Origin: Spongiibacter tropicus DSM 19543
Lineage (GTDB): Bacteria; Pseudomonadota; Gammaproteobacteria; Pseudomonadales; Spongiibacteraceae
Direction of reading: 5' to 3'
Assembly (NCBI RefSeq): GCF_000420325.1
Contig: NZ_ATUS01000002.1
Span: 248,001 to 312,000, forward strand
DNA: 64,000 nt
Shown: one piece after another, positions 11,503 to 20,236 of the stretch
How positions within the stretch are numbered: position 1 is the first letter of the stretch
How the letters are laid out: every line of letters starts with the position of its first letter
Translations under genes and position numbers: made by a program
The notes under the pieces: generated by a model
What the model saw: only the letters and a program-made list of their open reading frames with translations
Database searches by the model: none
Told to the model about the DNA's origin: nothing

Positions 11503-12090
11503 CTAATTTTGGGAGCGGCCTCGCGTCAGCCGGTCGCGATTTTCCTGTTTTTTCCGCTCGCTCTTTTTCAATAGTACATACACGGCCCCCGCACCGCCGT
11601 GCTGCGGCTGCGCGCTGCAGAATGCCTGCACCTCGTCAATTTGTGGCAGCCAATGGGCCACATGAGACTTCAGCACCGCCGCACCGGACTGGCTGTGGTG
11701 CCCCCGGCCGTGAACAATAATCAGCGTTCGCAAATCCATCGCCATGGCGTCGCGAATAAAGCGGAAGACCTGCTCCCTCGCCTGCTCAACGGTCATCTTG
11801 TGCAGATCAAGTCGCGCCTCGATGTCGTACTTCGCCTGCTTCAGCTTACGGTAGACACCGTACTGAACGCCCTCGCGACGAAATTCAACGATATAGTGGG
11901 GGTCCAACATGGGGATTTCGCTGCTGGATAGAAAGTTGCGGGGAGCCTGACTCGCCGTTGCTGCCAGGCGACGCGCGCGCTGCGCCAACGCATCACTTTC
12001 CTGCTTTTTCTTCAGGGCAACGCGGGCATCATTGCGCAAAGGTTGGACGCCGAGCATTTCCTCGGCAAACAGCTTGTCGTCATCTCTCAT
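11503..12090 (-). CDS. Smr-domain protein (SmrA-like)
   Basis: 195 residues. The Smr domain occupies about residues 90-180: LDLHKMTVEQAREQVFRFI, then LIIVHGRGHHSQSGAAVLK with the GRG-containing loop, then FCSAQPQHGGAGAVYVLLK. Proteobacterial Smr proteins of this size are nicking endonucleases or nucleic-acid-binding proteins; the LDLH and HGRG motifs associated with activity are intact. The N-terminal 90 residues are charged (FAEEMLGVQPLRNDARV is family-typical). Convergent with the PA4642-like gene; 58 bp divergent from the CWC gene. Confidence 0.9.
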   Translation of the reverse strand: MRDDDKLFAEEMLGVQPLRNDARVALKKKQESDALAQRARRLAATASQAPRNFLSSSEIPMLDPHYIVEFRREGVQYGVYRKLKQAKYDIEARLDLHKMTVEQAREQVFRFIRDAMAMDLRTLIIVHGRGHHSQSGAAVLKSHVAHWLPQIDEVQAFCSAQPQHGGAGAVYVLLKKSERKKQENRDRLTRGRSQN

Positions 12091-12148
12091 TGCAGCCTCA
12101 CTTCCATCGCCATCACCGCTCTTACGCGATTTACAGTATTATCGATGG

Positions 12149-12364
12149 ATGACAAGGGAAACTGCAAACAACCAGCTTTGCCCACTGTGCGAAGGTGAGA
12201 ATCACTGCGCTATCGCCGCAGGGCAGGCCGCTGCCAGTTGCTGGTGTATGACGACGGAGATCAGCGACGAAGCAAAAAAAGCGGCGGCCGAAGCGGGGCC
12301 ACCGCAGCGCTGCATCTGCCCCGGCTGCGCACAGCGCAGCGCGGTCAGGGTTTATTCGCCGTAG
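12149..12364 (+). CDS. Cysteine-rich CWC-family protein
   Basis: 71 residues with eight cysteines in the pattern CPLCEGENHC, then CWC, then CICPGC. This is the pattern of the small cysteine-rich CWC family found beside other housekeeping genes in gammaproteobacteria; function is unknown and metal binding is likely. I start at the ATG at 12149 (TRETANNQLCPLC) because upstream in-frame codons overlap the divergent smr gene and have no family resemblance. The last 13 bp overlap the 3' end of the convergent gene at 12352. Confidence 0.78.
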   Translation: MTRETANNQLCPLCEGENHCAIAAGQAAASCWCMTTEISDEAKKAAAEAGPPQRCICPGCAQRSAVRVYSP

Positions 12365-12714
12365 CTGTCCAGCTTCTTCTGGTAGGCATCACAGGCTGGC
12401 GTACTGGTGTCGGCTTCCAATTCCTCACAACTGAGCACCGCCATCGACTTCATACAAGCCACTGCGGGCTTGTACAGCGCGTGGCTCTCCATGCCGCTCG
12501 CCTGAAAGCTCGCCAGCATAGGGCCACACATACCATCAAGCTGCTGATTGATCATTGCCATCATCTCCGGCGGAATCTCTTCTCCCACCATGCTCGCTTT
12601 CGCGCACATTTTGGTCTTTTCGCACAAAGCGTTGGCAGCCTGCTCAAATGGCTCCGCAACGGCGGGCAGTACCAGCCCCATCAATACAGCAGCAATCCAT
12701 GGCTTGATCGTCAT
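12352..12714 (-). CDS. Small exported cysteine-containing protein, function unknown
   Basis: 120 residues. A classical signal peptide (TIKPWIAAVLMGLVLPAVA, about 1-20, with an A-V-A/E cleavage site) precedes a mature protein with six cysteines (LCEKTKMC, GMCG, VACMK, LSCEE, PACDA). Three disulfides in the periplasm would be possible. The mature part looks helical. Its start overlaps the stop of the gene at 12711 by an ATGA, so the two are translationally coupled and probably work together. I do not recognise the family. Confidence 0.75.
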   Translation of the reverse strand: MTIKPWIAAVLMGLVLPAVAEPFEQAANALCEKTKMCAKASMVGEEIPPEMMAMINQQLDGMCGPMLASFQASGMESHALYKPAVACMKSMAVLSCEELEADTSTPACDAYQKKLDSYGE

Positions 12715-12968
12715 TTTTGTTCCTCAATAATCAACACTTTCAGTGTCGCCCCCGAAGAGGCACCCAATACCCGGCCGTGAACGACTTCGGCCCGGCCGTT
12801 TGCATCCACAATCCCAACAAGTGTTCCTTTCGGGTACTCACTGAGATCACCGGATACATGCACCGTCTGCCCCGGAGAAAGCACCGTGATGTCGTCGACC
12901 TTGAGCGGCGGCGCCGCCCACGCCAAATTCCCGGCCAGCAACAACGCAGGCAATACCTTTCCTTTCAT
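12711..12968 (-). CDS. Small exported protein, function unknown
   Basis: 85 residues from the ATG at 12968, chosen because GGAGA lies 6 nt upstream; a GTG two codons earlier would leave no spacer. The signal peptide KGKVLPALLLAGNLAWA is followed by a mature beta-rich domain of about 67 residues (VLSPGQTVHVSGDLSEYPKG, GRAEVVHGRVLGA) without cysteines. The fold could be a small OB or SH3-like barrel, which is speculation. First gene of a two-gene unit with 12352-12714, overlapping by 4 bp. Confidence 0.72.
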   Translation of the reverse strand: MKGKVLPALLLAGNLAWAAPPLKVDDITVLSPGQTVHVSGDLSEYPKGTLVGIVDANGRAEVVHGRVLGASSGATLKVLIIEEQK

Positions 12969-13099
12969 ACACACTCTCCATTACAGGCAGGATGACACGG
13001 ACATTTAACGGTGAATGATGGCGGTCGACAAGCCCAAATCACTGCGTCGCGAGCCGCTTCACATCAACGCGCCCCTACTCGGGTATGATGGCAAGCTCG

Positions 13100-13879
13100 C
13101 TACTGGGAGTCTTTTCGCTTTTCGATTTGGTGACGGTCCTCTGTCATACCGATTTGCCAGTAACCGCTGGCATACAGCCGGTCACGTGGCACGGCCCTAT
13201 CACCGACCATGTAGCGGCGAATAGCGCGAACCGCCCCGCTTTCCCCCGCCACCCAGACTGCCGGGGAACCGGGAAGCCAGGTCTTGGCCTTAACCGCATC
13301 CACCAAGCCATTACTATCCAGTTCCGGGTGAGGGTTGACTCGCCACTGTACCGCCATCCCCTCGGGGAATGGCAGCGCCTGTCTGTCAGCGGGATCGAGG
13401 ATGTCGAGAACCGCATAGCCTTTCGCCTCGGAGGGTAATCGCTCGATATTTGCCGCAATCGCTGGAAGGGCTGACATATCACCGGCAAAAAAGAACCAGT
13501 CGGCCTGCCAGTCGACAAACTTTGGCGCACCTGGACCGGCAAACCCCACACGGTCTCCAGGCGCGGCCGCTGCTGCCCACGCGGATGCCGGCCCGTGGTC
13601 TGCATGCATCATAAAATCCACATAGATTTCACCGCGTTCGGCATCGAAGTGACGCAGGGTATACGTGCGCACAATCGGCCGCTCTGCCTCCGGCATCTCC
13701 GCAAACGGCGGCAGGGCAATACTGCTTTGCCCTGGACGCGGCAGCAAAAGCTTGAAATTCGCGCTATCACAACCCGGTGGAAAATCACTCAGCTCACCAC
13801 CGAGCACCAGTCGCCGCATATGGGGCGTCAGCAATTCATTACGTAGAACAGTTAACATTCTGGGAGACGGTCTGGACAT
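13100..13879 (-). CDS. Siderophore-interacting FAD protein (ferric-siderophore reductase type)
   Basis: 259 residues from the ATG at 13879, which has AGGA about 7 nt upstream; longer starts overlap the promoter described below. The FAD-binding segment is RPIVRTYTLRHFD (R-x-Y-T motif, near residue 90). The C-terminal NAD(P)H-binding lobe begins at DWFFFAGDMSALPAI and ends in WVAGESGAVRAIRRYMVGD and RLYASGYWQIGMTED, as in the ViuB/YqjH family. Such proteins reduce ferric siderophores in the cytoplasm to release iron. It is divergent from a MarR regulator at 13974, which probably controls it. No siderophore transport genes lie nearby. Confidence 0.92.
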   Translation of the reverse strand: MSRPSPRMLTVLRNELLTPHMRRLVLGGELSDFPPGCDSANFKLLLPRPGQSSIALPPFAEMPEAERPIVRTYTLRHFDAERGEIYVDFMMHADHGPASAWAAAAAPGDRVGFAGPGAPKFVDWQADWFFFAGDMSALPAIAANIERLPSEAKGYAVLDILDPADRQALPFPEGMAVQWRVNPHPELDSNGLVDAVKAKTWLPGSPAVWVAGESGAVRAIRRYMVGDRAVPRDRLYASGYWQIGMTEDRHQIEKRKDSQ

Positions 13880-13941
13880 AGCATTCCTCATAGCGAGGCG
13901 GAACAGGCTTGTGCCCGACCGCCACTTAGTAGACAATATCA

Positions 13942-13970
13942 ACCATATTTAAACTAATTGACTTTGTCAA
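13942..13970 (-). promoter_or_regulatory. Predicted sigma-70 promoter of the siderophore-interacting gene
   Basis: On the minus strand a perfect -35 box TTGACA (13970-13965) is followed after 17 bp by TATGGT (13947-13942), four of six matches to the -10 consensus. Transcription would start near 13935, giving a leader of about 56 nt before the ATG at 13879. The -35 box forms half of the palindrome at 13958-13970. Confidence 0.6.
13958..13970. promoter_or_regulatory. Candidate MarR operator (palindrome TTGAC-TTT-GTCAA)
   Basis: Perfect 5-bp inverted repeat with a 3-bp centre, lying 3 bp before the marR start codon and covering the -35 box of the divergent siderophore-interacting gene. MarR dimers bind short palindromes of this sort, so the site could serve both autorepression and repression of the neighbour. 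Binding is inferred from position and symmetry only. Confidence 0.5.
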
Positions 13971-13973
13971 CAA

Positions 13974-14399
13974 ATGAGCACTGATATCCGCAACACCATC
14001 TGGCATCTGGCCTTCCAATTCAAAGTCAGCGCCAAGCACGCGATTCGCGACAGAGGCCTGCCTCTAAACGGCATGCATGCGCGAATGCTCAGCCTTATCC
14101 AGCACCAGGAGCGCTGCACGGCCAATCAACTCGCGACCACAACCGGTCGAGACAAGGCCCAAATTACCCGGCTATTGAAAGAGCTGGAGGACATGGGACT
14201 CCTTACCCGCCGCCCCCATCCCAGCGACAAACGCAGCCAACTTCTCACTCTCAGCACTGACGGCCAGGCGCTGATGGCAACCGTCGAAAAAGCCGAACAC
14301 GCTGTCGAAGCACAAATGCTGAAAGGCCTCAGCCAAGACGAGGTCGCCTCGTTTCTAAAGCTGGCCGAGAAAATGCTCAATAACTTGCAGGGCAACTGA
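13974..14399 (+). CDS. MarR-family transcriptional regulator
   Basis: 141 residues. The winged helix-turn-helix spans about residues 45-110: CTANQLATTTGRDKAQITRL is the recognition helix region and GLLTRRPHPSDKRSQLLTLS is the wing with the family D-x-R motif. N- and C-terminal helices form the dimer interface. It is divergent from the siderophore-interacting gene, 94 bp start to start. No Shine-Dalgarno sequence is present; the 13-bp palindrome ends 3 bp before the ATG, so the message may be leaderless. The ligand is unknown. Confidence 0.93.
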   Translation: MSTDIRNTIWHLAFQFKVSAKHAIRDRGLPLNGMHARMLSLIQHQERCTANQLATTTGRDKAQITRLLKELEDMGLLTRRPHPSDKRSQLLTLSTDGQALMATVEKAEHAVEAQMLKGLSQDEVASFLKLAEKMLNNLQGN

Positions 14400-14493
14400 A
14401 GCCAGACTTGCGGGCAAACGTCTGTTAGCACTGCATCTTTCACGCGCTGACGCTACACTGCAAAATTCGTTAACCGGACTGGATGTCATCACT

Positions 14494-15228
14494 ATGAGCC
14501 CTCTCAGCGGCCCCCAATACCTGTTTCGCGGCTTTGAGCTGCTGCGCCTGCCTGGCATCCGTCTGTTTGTGGCCCTGCCCCTGCTGATCAATACCGTAAT
14601 CTTCGGCACACTGAGCTACCTCGCCTTCGACTATTTCTCTCACTGGATAAACCAACTGGTGGCCTGGCTCCCCGACTGGCTGGATTTCCTCCAGTGGCTG
14701 CTCTGGCCACTGGCGGTCATTCTGGTTCTGGCGGTGGTGATGTATTTATTCAGCACGATCGCCAACATCATCGCCGCGCCCTTCAATGGCCTCCTCGCAG
14801 AAAAACTGGAGGAGCATCTCTGTGGGGTTGAGGTCGAGGCAAGAGAGACGCTGGTACAGGCGCTGGCGAGCTTTCCTCGCAGCATCGGCAGGGAGTGCCG
14901 AAAACTGCTGTATTACGCGGGATTTGCGATTATTACGCTGATTGCCAGTTTTATTATTTCGCCCATGGCACCGCTGCTGTGGTTCGCCCTGAACGCATGG
15001 ATGATGGCGATTGAGTACTGCGATTACCCGATGGACAACCACAAGCTGAGCTTCGCAGAAGCACGGCGGCGTATCGGCAGCCAGCGTGCAACCAGCTTCA
15101 GCTTTGGTGCACTGGTGATGTTGGGCACCATGGTGCCGATATTGAACCTGTTTATCATGCCCGCCGCCGTGTGCGGTGGCACGCTGATGTGGGTAGAGCG
15201 AATGAAGGGAATGGAAAAGCGCGCTTGA
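14494..15228 (+). CDS. cysZ: Sulfate transporter CysZ
   Basis: 244 residues with four to five hydrophobic segments (about 22-50, 65-92, 140-170, 205-235). CysZ is a proton-driven inner-membrane sulfate importer for cysteine synthesis. Family signatures seen are the GPQYLFRGFELLRLPGIRLFV opening, the IANIIAAPFNGLLAEKLE segment near 87-105, and the region AWMMAIEYCDYPMDNH near residue 170. Its stop codon lies inside a hairpin shared with the convergent rhlB. Confidence 0.95.
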   Translation: MSPLSGPQYLFRGFELLRLPGIRLFVALPLLINTVIFGTLSYLAFDYFSHWINQLVAWLPDWLDFLQWLLWPLAVILVLAVVMYLFSTIANIIAAPFNGLLAEKLEEHLCGVEVEARETLVQALASFPRSIGRECRKLLYYAGFAIITLIASFIISPMAPLLWFALNAWMMAIEYCDYPMDNHKLSFAEARRRIGSQRATSFSFGALVMLGTMVPILNLFIMPAAVCGGTLMWVERMKGMEKRA

Positions 15229-15237
15229 GGCGCGCTT
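15217..15237. terminator. Bidirectional hairpin between cysZ and rhlB
   Basis: Inverted repeat AAGCGCGC/GCGCGCTT with a 5-nt loop, followed by A/T-rich sequence on both sides. It overlaps the cysZ stop codon (15226-15228) and reaches the rhlB stop codon (15236-15238), so the terminator is built into the coding ends of both convergent genes. The U-tracts are short. Confidence 0.6.
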
Positions 15238-16618
15238 ATTTCAGCAATACTTCCGGGGGTTGCTCGCAATTGAGCTTCATACCAAGTTCGGCTTCGATAT
15301 CCGGCAGCAGGAAGGCATCATCTTCACAGGCAAAGCTGATTGACGTTCCCGTTGCTCCTGCCCGGCCAGTACGGCCAATACGGTGTACGTAATCGTCAGG
15401 TTCTTCCGGCAGGGTATAGTTGACCACGTGACTGATGCCCTTCACGTGAATCCCCCGCCCCGCCACATCCGTGGCGACCAGACAGTTGATCTCGCCGTCT
15501 TTGAACTGCTGCAAGGTACGTGAACGCTTATTCTGAGGGATTTCTCCAGACAGAATACCGCAGCGAACGCCGGCTTTGCACAGACGCTCATGCAGGCGGC
15601 GCGTCTCATCCCGGCGATTGGCAAAGATAATAATGCTGTTCACATCCGGCTGCTTAACAATGTTCAACAGCACCCGGAATTTATCCTGAGACTCCACCAG
15701 GTACACCCGTTGATCGACGGTATCCGTCGCCACCGACTCGGGTTCGATCTCGATTTTTACCGGGTCCAGCGTCCACTGCTCCGTGAGGCGGACAATATCT
15801 TCGGTAAAGGTCGCACTGAACAGCAACGTCTGGCGGTGGGTTTTGCGAGGAGTGAGGCGAACAATGCGCTTCACCTGGGGAATAAAGCCCATATCCAGCA
15901 TACGGTCGGCTTCATCGATCACCAGCAACTCCACCTGATCCAGATACAGATCACGGCGCCCGGAAAAGTCCAGCAACCGGCCCGGCGTGGCGACCACAAT
16001 ATCGACCAGGTCGTTATTCAAACGATCAAGCTGCTTCTGATAATCCATGCCGCCAATCAGTGTGACAACATTCAGACCACAGTATTTGCCAAGCTGACGC
16101 GCATCCTCACCAATCTGCACCACCAACTCTCGAGTCGGTGCAATCACCAATGCCCTCGGCTCACCGGCAAAACGCTCGTCTTCTACCGGGTTATTCAGCA
16201 GGTCATTAAAGATCGTGATCAGGAATGCCGCTGTTTTACCGGTACCCGTCTGGGCTTTGCCGATCACGTCATTACCGCGGAGAGTATGCGGCAGGGACGC
16301 CGCCTGGATCGGAGAGCAATACTGAAATCCGGCGTCAGCAATGCCATGCATCAGGCTCTCGTCAAGGCCGAGATCATGAAAGCGCGTTTTGCCCTCTTCT
16401 TCCGGCACCTGAAACTGATCAAGGCTCCAAGCTTGCTGTGGCGGTTTTTTCTTGGCGCGGGAGCGCTTGCGGCCACCGGCGCGACTATCGCTTTGCCGCT
16501 CGGCGTTTTTTGATTGATCAGAGGAGTCAGCGGGCGTGGGCGCAGCGGAGCGCTTGGCCTCGGCTGCGGTGTTATCGTCCGCCTTTGCGGATGAGGATGA
16601 AAACAGCTTCCTTAGCAA
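15236..16618 (-). CDS. rhlB: ATP-dependent RNA helicase RhlB
   Basis: 460 residues from a TTG at 16618, which has AGAAGAG 6 nt upstream and gives the family-like opening LRKLFSSSS; another TTG at 16645 would add nine residues. DEAD-box motifs are complete: Q motif [13 protein letters not shown], motif I AQTGTGKT, Ia [46 protein letters not shown]. RhlB unwinds RNA for the degradosome. A charged disordered N-terminus of about 70 residues ([11 protein letters not shown]-like) precedes the core, as in pseudomonads. Convergent with cysZ. Confidence 0.94.
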   Translation of the reverse strand: MLRKLFSSSSAKADDNTAAEAKRSAAPTPADSSDQSKNAERQSDSRAGGRKRSRAKKKPPQQAWSLDQFQVPEEEGKTRFHDLGLDESLMHGIADAGFQYCSPIQAASLPHTLRGNDVIGKAQTGTGKTAAFLITIFNDLLNNPVEDERFAGEPRALVIAPTRELVVQIGEDARQLGKYCGLNVVTLIGGMDYQKQLDRLNNDLVDIVVATPGRLLDFSGRRDLYLDQVELLVIDEADRMLDMGFIPQVKRIVRLTPRKTHRQTLLFSATFTEDIVRLTEQWTLDPVKIEIEPESVATDTVDQRVYLVESQDKFRVLLNIVKQPDVNSIIIFANRRDETRRLHERLCKAGVRCGILSGEIPQNKRSRTLQQFKDGEINCLVATDVAGRGIHVKGISHVVNYTLPEEPDDYVHRIGRTGRAGATGTSISFACEDDAFLLPDIEAELGMKLNCEQPPEVLLK

Positions 16619-16663
16619 AATGATCTCTTCTTCAGAATTGAACAATAATCGAACATTCTACCA

Positions 16664-17398
16664 TCATTCGTCGCCCGTTAGACCAGCAGCATCGGAATCC
16701 GCCGACTCAGAGGAGCGAACAGCCGGGGCACTGGCGGGGCCCGACGACACCAGCGCGGCTCGCGCCTGCCGGTCGAGATAATCATCCAAGCTCAACCATC
16801 GCCCGGCACCGGTGAACAACAGTGCCAGCAGCATGATGAAATAGGTCGCCGCCTGCTCAATACCATTATTGATCACGGCGAAGCTCCCCTTCTCAGTCAA
16901 CCAGTCCCCGTTGCCGTGTTCGCTCATCAATGCTTCGGCACGCTGGAGACGGCGCGCGACATCCAGGCTGTTTTCCAGGCTGTCTCTTGCCGCAGGAATT
17001 CCGATGTCGGCCAGAGGTTTGGCCACGCTTCTCATGGGCTCACTGGGGGCGACGGTAAACCAGCCGTGTTGCCAGTGAACCGTAACAGCCGCTACCAGCA
17101 TGGTGATCATCAGCGGCAGACTCACCCACCGTACAGCCAGCCCAAACAGCAGACAGAACCCACCTACCAGCTCGGTGTACGCCGCGAGATAGGCCATCAA
17201 CACCGGCTCGGGAAACCCCAAGCCCTGCCCAAACCAGCTGATAATCTCATCGATGTGATACGCCTTGTATAAACCGGCAGCCAGCATGACCGGCGCCAGA
17301 TACAGACGCATTAACAGCGGCGCCAGAAAGGCTAAGTGACGCAAGCGGCCAAACAGGCCGTCGTGAAGCCAGTAGTAACTGCGCAAAATGGCGTTCAT
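16664..17398 (-). CDS. DoxX-family inner-membrane protein
   Basis: 244 residues with four membrane helices (about 25-45, 68-90, 92-110, 160-180). The first is preceded by LMRLYLAPVMLAAGLYKAYH, typical of DoxX, with the ELVGGFCLLFGL segment in helix 2. A soluble insertion of about 55 residues (WFTVAPSEPMRSVAKPLADI onward) separates helices 3 and 4, and a Ser/Ala/Asp-rich tail ends the protein. DoxX proteins are quinone-linked or sulfur-redox membrane proteins; the role here is not known. GGAG lies 6 nt before the ATG. It lies downstream of moeB on the same strand with an 85 bp gap. Confidence 0.85.
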   Translation of the reverse strand: MNAILRSYYWLHDGLFGRLRHLAFLAPLLMRLYLAPVMLAAGLYKAYHIDEIISWFGQGLGFPEPVLMAYLAAYTELVGGFCLLFGLAVRWVSLPLMITMLVAAVTVHWQHGWFTVAPSEPMRSVAKPLADIGIPAARDSLENSLDVARRLQRAEALMSEHGNGDWLTEKGSFAVINNGIEQAATYFIMLLALLFTGAGRWLSLDDYLDRQARAALVSSGPASAPAVRSSESADSDAAGLTGDE

Positions 17399-17483
17399 GA
17401 AATGCTCCTTCTTTTATTATTATTCGCGCGTTTTTTATAGTGACGCACTATAGCACTGAAGGAAACGGCCGCGTGTGTGTCAA

Positions 17484-18242
17484 TTATCGCCGCGCACACA
17501 CCGGGCAATCAGGGTCCCGAGGCAAACGAAACTGGCGAAGCTCCATCGTCAGGGCGTCAATCAGCAACAAGCGGCCGATTAGCGGCTCACCGAATTGTGC
17601 GAGGCATTTGATGGCCTCGATGGCCTGAATACTACCCACCATTCCCACGACCGGCGACAGCACACCGGCATTGGCGCAGTTCAGCTCGTCGCTGCCTTCC
17701 TGGTACAGGCAGCGATAGCAGGGACTGTCATCCCGGCGCATATCGTAAACACTGACCTGTCCTTCACCGCGAATCGCGGCGCCGGAAACCAGCGGCACTT
17801 TCGCTGCCGCGCAGGCCGCATTCAGCGCAAACCGGGTCTCGGCGTTATCCGTGCAATCCAGCACCACATCCACCGCAGCTACCGCCTTCGCCAAGCCGTC
17901 ACCGGCCAGGCGCTGCTCGTAGCCATGTATCCGCACCTCGGGATTCAAGGCCGTCAAGATATCGGTAGCGGACGCCACCTTACTGCGCCCGATATCAGGG
18001 GTGCTATGAACAATCTGGCGCTGCAAATTACTCAACTCCACGCCGTCGTCGTCGGCCAGATCCAACTGCCCTACGCCCGCCGCGGCCAGATACATGGCAA
18101 CGGGAGAGCCCAAGCCGCCAACACCGACGATCAGCACTCGACTGTTCAGCAGCCGCTGTTGGCCGGCCACATCCAGCTCGGGCAGAAGAATATGACGACT
18201 GTAGCGCAACAGTTGCTCGTCGCTCAGCTCAATACCGCTCAT
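17484..18242 (-). CDS. moeB: Molybdopterin-synthase adenylyltransferase MoeB (ThiF/HesA type)
   Basis: 252 residues from the ATG at 18242, whose ATGA overlaps the prmC stop. E1-like adenylyltransferase that activates the C-terminus of MoaD for molybdopterin synthesis. Visible are the opening LSDEQLLRYSRHILLPE, the nucleotide-binding loop VLIVGVGGLGSPVAMYLA (about 32-49), LVSGAAIRGEGQVSVYD, and the zinc-binding pairs CYRC (near 170) and CPVC (near 248). No rhodanese domain follows. Placement after prmC is the pseudomonad order; the murI seen there is absent here. Confidence 0.93.
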   Translation of the reverse strand: MSGIELSDEQLLRYSRHILLPELDVAGQQRLLNSRVLIVGVGGLGSPVAMYLAAAGVGQLDLADDDGVELSNLQRQIVHSTPDIGRSKVASATDILTALNPEVRIHGYEQRLAGDGLAKAVAAVDVVLDCTDNAETRFALNAACAAAKVPLVSGAAIRGEGQVSVYDMRRDDSPCYRCLYQEGSDELNCANAGVLSPVVGMVGSIQAIEAIKCLAQFGEPLIGRLLLIDALTMELRQFRLPRDPDCPVCARR

Positions 18243-19096
18243 ACCGACTCTCCCGCCCATTGCCCCAGGGTGTAGCGCTCATTGTCACCGTAGTCACGAC
18301 CACTGCGCACCCCGGCAAAACCGACGGCCTTCAGCACATCGCGAACCGCTGCGGCCTGCTGGTACCCGTGTTCCATCATCAGATACGCGCCGGGCTTAAG
18401 ATATTGCGGCGCCTGCTGAGCAATGCGCCTCAGGTCGCCGAGCCCATCGTCGTCGGCCACCAGCGCTGAAGCGGGTTCAAAGCGCACATCTCCCTGCCGC
18501 AAATGGGGGTCATCTGCGTCGATATAGGGTGGATTGCTGACAATCAAATCAAACTGTGACCCGGGCGTGAAAGCCGCAAACCAGTCAGATACCTCCAGCG
18601 TCACATTTTCCAGCCCCAGTGACGCTTTATTGCGCTGTGCAAGCGCTACGGCGGCGGGAGACTTGTCTACCGCCCGACACTGCCAACTCGGCCATTCGCT
18701 GGCCAACGCCAGCGCCAGCGCACCGGTACCCGTGCCCAAATCCAGTAACGCCCCGGCGTCGCTGTCAGTGAACAGCATCAATGCAGCCTCCACCAAGCTT
18801 TCGGTATCCGGGCGGGGAATCAGGGTATCTGCCGTTACCGCCAGTGGCAGCGACCAGAACTCCCGAACACCGAGGATATGCGCAATGGGCTCGCCGTTCA
18901 GGCGGCGCGCCAGCAGTTGCTCAAACTGTTTCTGCTGCAGCTCATCCAGCTCGCGTTCCGGCCAGGTGTAGAGATAACTTCTCGGGCAATCAAGCACATG
19001 GCAAAGCAGCAGCGACACATCCAACGCCGGACTATCGCTGAGCGACTGCAACGCTTGCTGCATCGCCTGCGCCTGCCCGATGGTCAGTGCCGCCAC
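18239..19096 (-). CDS. prmC: Peptide chain release factor N5-glutamine methyltransferase
   Basis: 285 residues. PrmC (HemK) methylates the glutamine of the GGQ motif in release factors, and its substrate gene prfA lies 6 bp upstream. The SAM-binding motif LLDLGTGTGALALALA (near 115-130) and the catalytic NPPY in LIVSNPPYIDADDPH (near 185) are intact. The N-terminal helical domain (about 1-85) binds the release factor. Confidence 0.97.
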   Translation of the reverse strand: MAALTIGQAQAMQQALQSLSDSPALDVSLLLCHVLDCPRSYLYTWPERELDELQQKQFEQLLARRLNGEPIAHILGVREFWSLPLAVTADTLIPRPDTESLVEAALMLFTDSDAGALLDLGTGTGALALALASEWPSWQCRAVDKSPAAVALAQRNKASLGLENVTLEVSDWFAAFTPGSQFDLIVSNPPYIDADDPHLRQGDVRFEPASALVADDDGLGDLRRIAQQAPQYLKPGAYLMMEHGYQQAAAVRDVLKAVGFAGVRSGRDYGDNERYTLGQWAGESV

Positions 19097-19102
19097 TTGC
19101 GC

Positions 19103-20185
19103 TTACTCCGCCATCGCCGCCAGCAGGTCAGCTTGATGCTCCTGCCGCAACGGCCCCACTACTTGATCAACGTCGCCCTGAATAAACTCATCGAGCTTGT
19201 ACAGCGTGAGATTAATACGGTGATCGGTCACCCGCCCCTGAGGGAAGTTGTAAGTGCGAATCCGCTCCGAGCGATCACCACTGCCTACCAGATTGCGCCG
19301 CTCATCAGCCTGCGCCTGCTGCTGCTCGCTCTGGCGAACATCGTTGATGCGCGCCGCCAGCAGCGACATGGCCCGTGCGCGGTTTTTGTGTTGTGAGCGC
19401 TCATCCTGACACTCCACGACAATGCCGCTGGGAATATGGGTGATGCGCACCGCCGAGTCGGTCTTGTTCACGTGCTGACCGCCTGCGCCACTGGCGCGGA
19501 AGGTGTCGATACGCAAATCGGCCTTATTGATCTCCACCTCTTCAGAGGCTTCCGGCTCCGGCATGACCGCCACCGTGCAGGCCGAGGTATGAATCCGCCC
19601 CTGGGACTCCGTCTCCGGCACACGCTGCACCCGGTGCGCGCCAGACTCAAATTTAAGGTGTCCGTATACATCCTGCCCAGCGACGCGACTGATGATTTCC
19701 TTATACCCCCCGTGCTCGCCAGGCCGCTCATTCAGCACTTCGATTTTCCAGCCTTTACGCTCGGCAAACCGCGAATACATACGAAACAGATCGCCGGCAA
19801 AAATGGCAGCTTCATCACCGCCGGTTCCTGCCCGAATTTCCAGAAAAACGTTGTGGGAATCGTTGGGGTCGCGTGGTAACAGCAAGGTTTGCAGCTCGGC
19901 CTCCAGCGCGTCGAGACGTTCTTCACCCCCGGCGATTTCTTCTTCAGCCATTGCCCGCATTTCAGCGTCATCTTCGCCCAGCATCAGCCTCGCCTCGTCC
20001 AGGTCGTCATTAACCTGACGATACTGGCCATAAGCCGCCACCACGGGCTCAATTTCGGCATATTCCTGCGATAGTTTACGGAATCGATCCTGATCCCCAA
20101 TGACCTCGGGGTCGCTCAACAGCGCCCCGATTTCTTCATAACGGTCGAGCAAATTTTCCAGTTTGCTGCGAATAGAAGCCTTCAT
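19103..20185 (-). CDS. prfA: Peptide chain release factor 1
   Basis: 360 residues, exact family length. Recognises UAA and UAG. The anticodon-like tripeptide is PET (in [14 protein letters not shown], near residue 188), a known PxT variant, and the peptidyl-hydrolysis motif is [19 protein letters not shown] with GGQ near residue 233. It follows hemA by 51 bp in a hemA-prfA-prmC-moeB operon, the standard gammaproteobacterial order. Confidence 0.99.
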   Translation of the reverse strand: MKASIRSKLENLLDRYEEIGALLSDPEVIGDQDRFRKLSQEYAEIEPVVAAYGQYRQVNDDLDEARLMLGEDDAEMRAMAEEEIAGGEERLDALEAELQTLLLPRDPNDSHNVFLEIRAGTGGDEAAIFAGDLFRMYSRFAERKGWKIEVLNERPGEHGGYKEIISRVAGQDVYGHLKFESGAHRVQRVPETESQGRIHTSACTVAVMPEPEASEEVEINKADLRIDTFRASGAGGQHVNKTDSAVRITHIPSGIVVECQDERSQHKNRARAMSLLAARINDVRQSEQQQAQADERRNLVGSGDRSERIRTYNFPQGRVTDHRINLTLYKLDEFIQGDVDQVVGPLRQEHQADLLAAMAE

Positions 20186-20236
20186 AGAATCTCGCTTGGA
20201 TAGAAAGAATCCACTCTCACAGAGAATGGCCGGGCG

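Noticed and set aside
11495-11520. 7-bp inverted repeat GGCCGCT/AGCGGCC between convergent genes as a terminator
   Set aside because: The 12-nt loop and absence of a T-run on either strand make termination doubtful.
13880-13973. Fur box in the promoter of the siderophore-interacting gene
   Set aside because: No stretch resembles the 19-bp Fur consensus; the only clear symmetry is the MarR-type palindrome.
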